Below, piece by piece: positions 7,703 to 9,800 of a DNA stretch of 9,800 nucleotides (position 1 is its first letter; each line of letters begins with the position of its first letter). Position numbers and translations under genes: made by a program. Source of the stretch: Sphingobacteriales bacterium (GTDB taxonomy: Bacteria; Bacteroidota; Bacteroidia; Chitinophagales; Chitinophagaceae); NCBI GenBank assembly GCA_947472965.1, contig CANJEF010000027.1:1-9800 (forward strand), read 5' to 3'. The notes below the pieces were generated by a model. It did no database searches. It was not told the origin of the DNA and saw nothing but the letters and a program-made list of their open reading frames with translations.

Positions 7703-8344
7703 ATGCAGGTCTCATCTGAATCATTTCCAAAATATATTGTTGGTTTTTCCAGGGTTATATCAATTCTGTTTCATCCCCTTTTCGTAGGTGTTTATATGGC
7801 TTTCTTTTTGCTATTCATTCACCCAACTTATTTTTTGGGATTCAATGAAAAAGCAAAGTTGCTCAAGCTTCTCACAGTAATCAACAACAATGTTTTTTTC
7901 CCTTTACTTGTTGTGGCCTTGTTGCGGGGACTTGGTTTCAACAAGTCGGTTAAGTTAGAGACCCAAAAGGAAAGAATCATCCCCTATATTGCCAGTATCA
8001 CATTTTTCTTTTGGACTTACTATGTATTTAGAAGTCAGCCTGAAAATCCAACTATTTTGGTTGTGATGTGCAGAGGAATGTTCATAGCATCAAGTATTGC
8101 ACTCATCGCAAATAGCTATTTTAAAATTAGTATGCATGCAATTGCCTGCGGTGGGTTGTTGGGGCTTCTCTACCTGACTATGTATGATGGTACAATTAGC
8201 TCAGGACTTCCTATGATGATTGGAATTTTTATTACGGGTCTGGTTTTAACATCTAGAAAAATTATTTCAGATCATACATGGTTTGATCTTGTAATCGGGT
8301 TGTTGGTTGGATTAATTCCTCAATTAACTGGAATCTGGTTCTAA
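7703..8344 (+). CDS. Six-helix membrane protein, divergent PAP2-superfamily phosphatase candidate
   Basis: The 213-residue product has about six membrane helices (about 16-38, 61-76, 92-109, 117-137, 144-159, 170-183 with a last one at 195-210). PAP2 enzymes remove phosphate from lipids such as phosphatidate or undecaprenyl pyrophosphate using three motifs. All three can be traced here in order: a K-x6-R element (Lys84 to Arg91, KLETQKERIIP), a degenerate SGH motif as SMH (Ser143-His145), and a complete SR-x5-H-x3-D motif (Ser184, Arg185, His191, Asp195). The second motif lacks its glycine and the first has IIP instead of an Arg-Pro pair, so the protein is far from the classic enzymes. The spacing and membrane layout still fit. 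ATG 7703 lies 20 bases after rpoN, suggesting one transcript, and the gene converges on the L,D-transpeptidase gene. Activity is inferred; an inactive or differently specialised member is possible. Confidence 0.75.
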   Translation: MQVSSESFPKYIVGFSRVISILFHPLFVGVYMAFFLLFIHPTYFLGFNEKAKLLKLLTVINNNVFFPLLVVALLRGLGFNKSVKLETQKERIIPYIASITFFFWTYYVFRSQPENPTILVVMCRGMFIASSIALIANSYFKISMHAIACGGLLGLLYLTMYDGTISSGLPMMIGIFITGLVLTSRKIISDHTWFDLVIGLLVGLIPQLTGIWF

Positions 8345-8358
8345 ATTATAATAATATG

Positions 8359-8377
8359 TACCAATAGAAATTTGGTA
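8359..8377. terminator. Weak hairpin between convergent genes
   Basis: TACCAA (8359-8364) and TTGGTA (8372-8377) form a 6-base-pair stem with a 7-base loop in the 46-base space between the stops of the PAP2-like and L,D-transpeptidase genes. The position suits a bidirectional terminator, but the stem is short and AT-rich, and no run of T follows it on either strand. It may be chance. Confidence 0.3.
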
Positions 8378-8390
8378 TGTTGCTATCCCT

Positions 8391-9128
8391 TCAATTTAGT
8401 AACGATGAATTTTTGAGATAGTTATTATCCGGATAATAGGCGAATAGAATATTACCATCTTTTATTTTTTCTATCACTTGTTTGGAAATTCCTTTTGGAA
8501 GTGCAGGACAACCATAGCTTCTACCTAAGTATCCTTGTTTGGCAATGAAAGATTCTTCAGCATAATCTGCCCCATGAACTACAACGGTCCTGGTCATGGC
8601 ATTGTCGTTATATCCCTTTTCCATTCCCTGAAGCTGCAACGAATATCCATTGCCTCCTATGTAGGTTTTTCTTGTGATGTAAAAACCTAGGCTGCTCATG
8701 TGTGACTCTGGTTTGTTGGAAAAATTTCTTGCAAACTTTTCCCCCGTATTCCTTCCATGTGCTACAACTGAATGATAGAGGATTTCACCCGATTTCAGGT
8801 CGATTACATAAAGTCTTTTTTCGTTGGATGGCTTTGAAAAATCAATGATTGTAATAATACTATCTGAACTCAACATTCCTGCTTTTCCTAGTTTTTCGAA
8901 TCCCGCAAAGGCCATTATGAAAATGTCTTCGCTCAGCCCTCTTTCTTTAAACAAGCCATTCACATACATGAAGTGGGAGTTGTTGGATTTTGAAGTTGCC
9001 CGTTCAATTTTGGCTGACATCAAACCTCCCTTTACAAGATATTTTTTTGCAAAAAGCACATTATTGGACAGCGCAAAACTGAGTATCAGCAGAGAAGTTA
9101 AAATGAGATGCTTTGGTGTTGTTTTCAT
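8391..9128 (-). CDS. Periplasmic murein L,D-transpeptidase-like protein (YkuD_2 type)
   Basis: L,D-transpeptidases use a catalytic cysteine to make 3-3 cross-links in peptidoglycan or to attach proteins to it; the YkuD_2 branch is common in Bacteroidota and has few characterised members. The 245-residue product begins with a signal peptide (basic MKTTPKH, hydrophobic 8-20, cleavage near SNNVLFA-K at about 27). A helical N-terminal part (about 50-85, LFKERGLSEDIFIMAFAGFEKL) precedes the catalytic fold. This has IITIIDFSKPSNEKRLYVID, the HGRNTG turn (124-129), SSLGFYIT (145-152), the first catalytic block VVHGADYA with His185, and GRSYGCPALP (202-211) with the presumed nucleophile Cys207. These match the H-x-S/T-x-G-C-type signature of the family with Tyr in place of the usual middle residue. 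ATG 9128 is chosen because the signal peptide starts there. It is divergent from the flavin reductase gene and convergent with the PAP2-like gene. Confidence 0.9.
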   Translation of the reverse strand: MKTTPKHLILTSLLILSFALSNNVLFAKKYLVKGGLMSAKIERATSKSNNSHFMYVNGLFKERGLSEDIFIMAFAGFEKLGKAGMLSSDSIITIIDFSKPSNEKRLYVIDLKSGEILYHSVVAHGRNTGEKFARNFSNKPESHMSSLGFYITRKTYIGGNGYSLQLQGMEKGYNDNAMTRTVVVHGADYAEESFIAKQGYLGRSYGCPALPKGISKQVIEKIKDGNILFAYYPDNNYLKNSSLLN

Positions 9129-9175
9129 GGTATTGATTTGGTCAATTGATTTGAAATAACCGGTTTGTCTGATGG

Positions 9176-9183
9176 CAAAGTAA
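9176..9183 (-). promoter_or_regulatory. Possible -7 box for the L,D-transpeptidase gene
   Basis: Read on the minus strand these bases are TTACTTTG, one mismatch from the Bacteroidota -7 consensus TAnnTTTG, 47 bases upstream of the ATG at 9128. A convincing -33 TTTG at normal spacing is not visible. This is a weak candidate only. Confidence 0.25.
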
Positions 9184-9221
9184 TATCAATTATGCTGCTA
9201 AACAGGACTTGTTAGCGCCCT

Positions 9222-9310
9222 TTAACAGTATAAAAAATAATTTTTAAAGAGCCATTAACACGGACTCCAAGTTTTACGCACAAAACAATTTTAACAAAAG
9301 CTTGTTAACA
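9222..9310. promoter_or_regulatory. Cluster of four TTAACA hexamers, including an inverted repeat
   Basis: In the divergent space between the L,D-transpeptidase and flavin reductase genes, TTAACA occurs at 9222-9227, 9255-9260, 9291-9296 and 9305-9310, always on the plus strand. The last two also form the dyad TTAACAA-N4-TTGTTAA (9291-9308, two perfect 7-base arms), ending only 7 bases before the flavin reductase ATG (9315). The dyad could be an operator for a dimeric regulator near the start codon. No regulator is assigned. The region is AT-rich, so part of this may be chance. Confidence 0.35.
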
Positions 9311-9314
9311 CGAT

Positions 9315-9800
9315 ATGAGATATTTTTCAATGAAAGAAATTGGTGAATGGGATCGATTTTATCGTGCCAATTTCATCAATTCATTATCTGGATTCAAGCC
9401 TGTTAGTCTTGTGTCGACCATCAATGCTGCTGGCATTTCAAACCTTGCAATTTTTAGCAATATTGTCCACATTGGAGCAGACCCTGCGTTGGTAGGTTTC
9501 ATTAATAGACCCCGTGAAGCGGCGCCCCATACAATTGAAAATATAGAGCAAACAGGTTATTATACAATCAATCATATTCATCCATCATTCATGTCTGCAG
9601 CACACCAGACAAGTGCAAAGTATGATGTTGGAATCAGTGAGTTTGAACGGGTTGGTCTAACCCCAGAATTCAAGGCGGATTTTCTGGCGCCTTATGTTAT
9701 GGAAAGCAAGGTTCAGTATGCACTTGAATTGGCTGAAATCATTCCAATCAAGCGAAACAATACCTTTCTAGTTGTTGGGGAAGTAAAGCATGTATTTGTA
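9315..9800 (+). CDS. Flavin reductase-like FMN-binding protein (3' end cut by window edge)
   Basis: Proteins of the flavin reductase-like split-barrel family bind FMN and reduce flavin with NAD(P)H, often feeding an oxygenase or acting as stand-alone oxidoreductases. The frame is open from ATG 9315 through the last base (162 codons). Residues about 23-60 carry the barrel start: SGFKPVSLVST (25-35), then GISNLAIFSNIVHIGADPAL (40-59) and VGFINRPREAAPHTIENI (60-77), which correspond to the family's FMN-phosphate-binding and substrate-side segments. GYYTINHIHPSF (81-92) and the later strands AEIIPIKRNNTFLVVGEV (140-157) continue the fold. Family members of this type are usually about 200 residues, so roughly 40 residues are missing past the edge. 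A second in-frame ATG at 9330 is a possible shorter start. The substrate and partner cannot be told from this window. Confidence 0.88.
   Translation, partial: MRYFSMKEIGEWDRFYRANFINSLSGFKPVSLVSTINAAGISNLAIFSNIVHIGADPALVGFINRPREAAPHTIENIEQTGYYTINHIHPSFMSAAHQTSAKYDVGISEFERVGLTPEFKADFLAPYVMESKVQYALELAEIIPIKRNNTFLVVGEVKHVFV

Noticed and set aside
8824..9159. Open frame of 111 codons on the plus strand opposite the L,D-transpeptidase start
   Set aside because: It is a mirror of the signal peptide and N-terminal part of the real gene, with no own features.
9238..9245. TAATTTTT as a -7 box for the flavin reductase gene
   Set aside because: It lacks the final G and has no TTG at a normal distance; the region is AT-rich enough to give such a match by chance.

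Overview
The window reads as ordinary chromosomal DNA of a Bacteroidota member, most likely a Cytophagales-type or related environmental lineage. Four things point there. The M1 metallopeptidase ends in a type IX secretion (Por) sorting domain with an FPNP motif. Shine-Dalgarno sites are largely absent. A perfect Bacteroidota-type TAnnTTTG -7 box lies in front of rpoN. The base composition is AT-rich, and several products (prohibitin-like protein, sigma-54, YkuD_2-type L,D-transpeptidase, flavin reductase) have the look of that phylum. I see no tRNA, rRNA, CRISPR array, insertion sequence, phage gene or attachment site.

Layout, left to right. (1) A prohibitin/SPFH membrane protein, cut by the left edge (+). 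(2) Convergent to it, a two-helix 72-residue membrane protein and a secreted M1 aminopeptidase carrying a T9SS tail (both -). (3) Divergent from the peptidase, a tight three-gene + strand cluster: a radical SAM/SPASM protein, an AI-2E/PerM-family transporter and a MarR regulator. The MarR frame is broken by a single-base shift between its recognition helix and its wing. (4) A small secreted protein of unknown function (-), which probably starts at a non-ATG codon and is divergent from rpoN. (5) rpoN (sigma-54) followed 20 bases later by a six-helix membrane protein that I read as a divergent PAP2-superfamily member (+). (6) A periplasmic L,D-transpeptidase-like protein (-), convergent to the PAP2-like gene. 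(7) After a 186-base divergent intergenic region containing four TTAACA hexamers, a flavin reductase-like gene running off the right edge (+).

How they fit together: several gene products act at the cell envelope (SPFH scaffold, PAP2-like enzyme, L,D-transpeptidase, AI-2E transporter, exported peptidase), but nothing ties them into one pathway. The gene order looks like housekeeping plus lineage-specific genes. I did not find a convincing undescribed multi-gene system. The items most worth a second look are the frameshifted MarR gene at the end of the radical SAM/transporter cluster, the PAP2 signature in the gene next to rpoN, the TTAACA cluster in the last intergenic region, and the start-codon problem next to rpoN.
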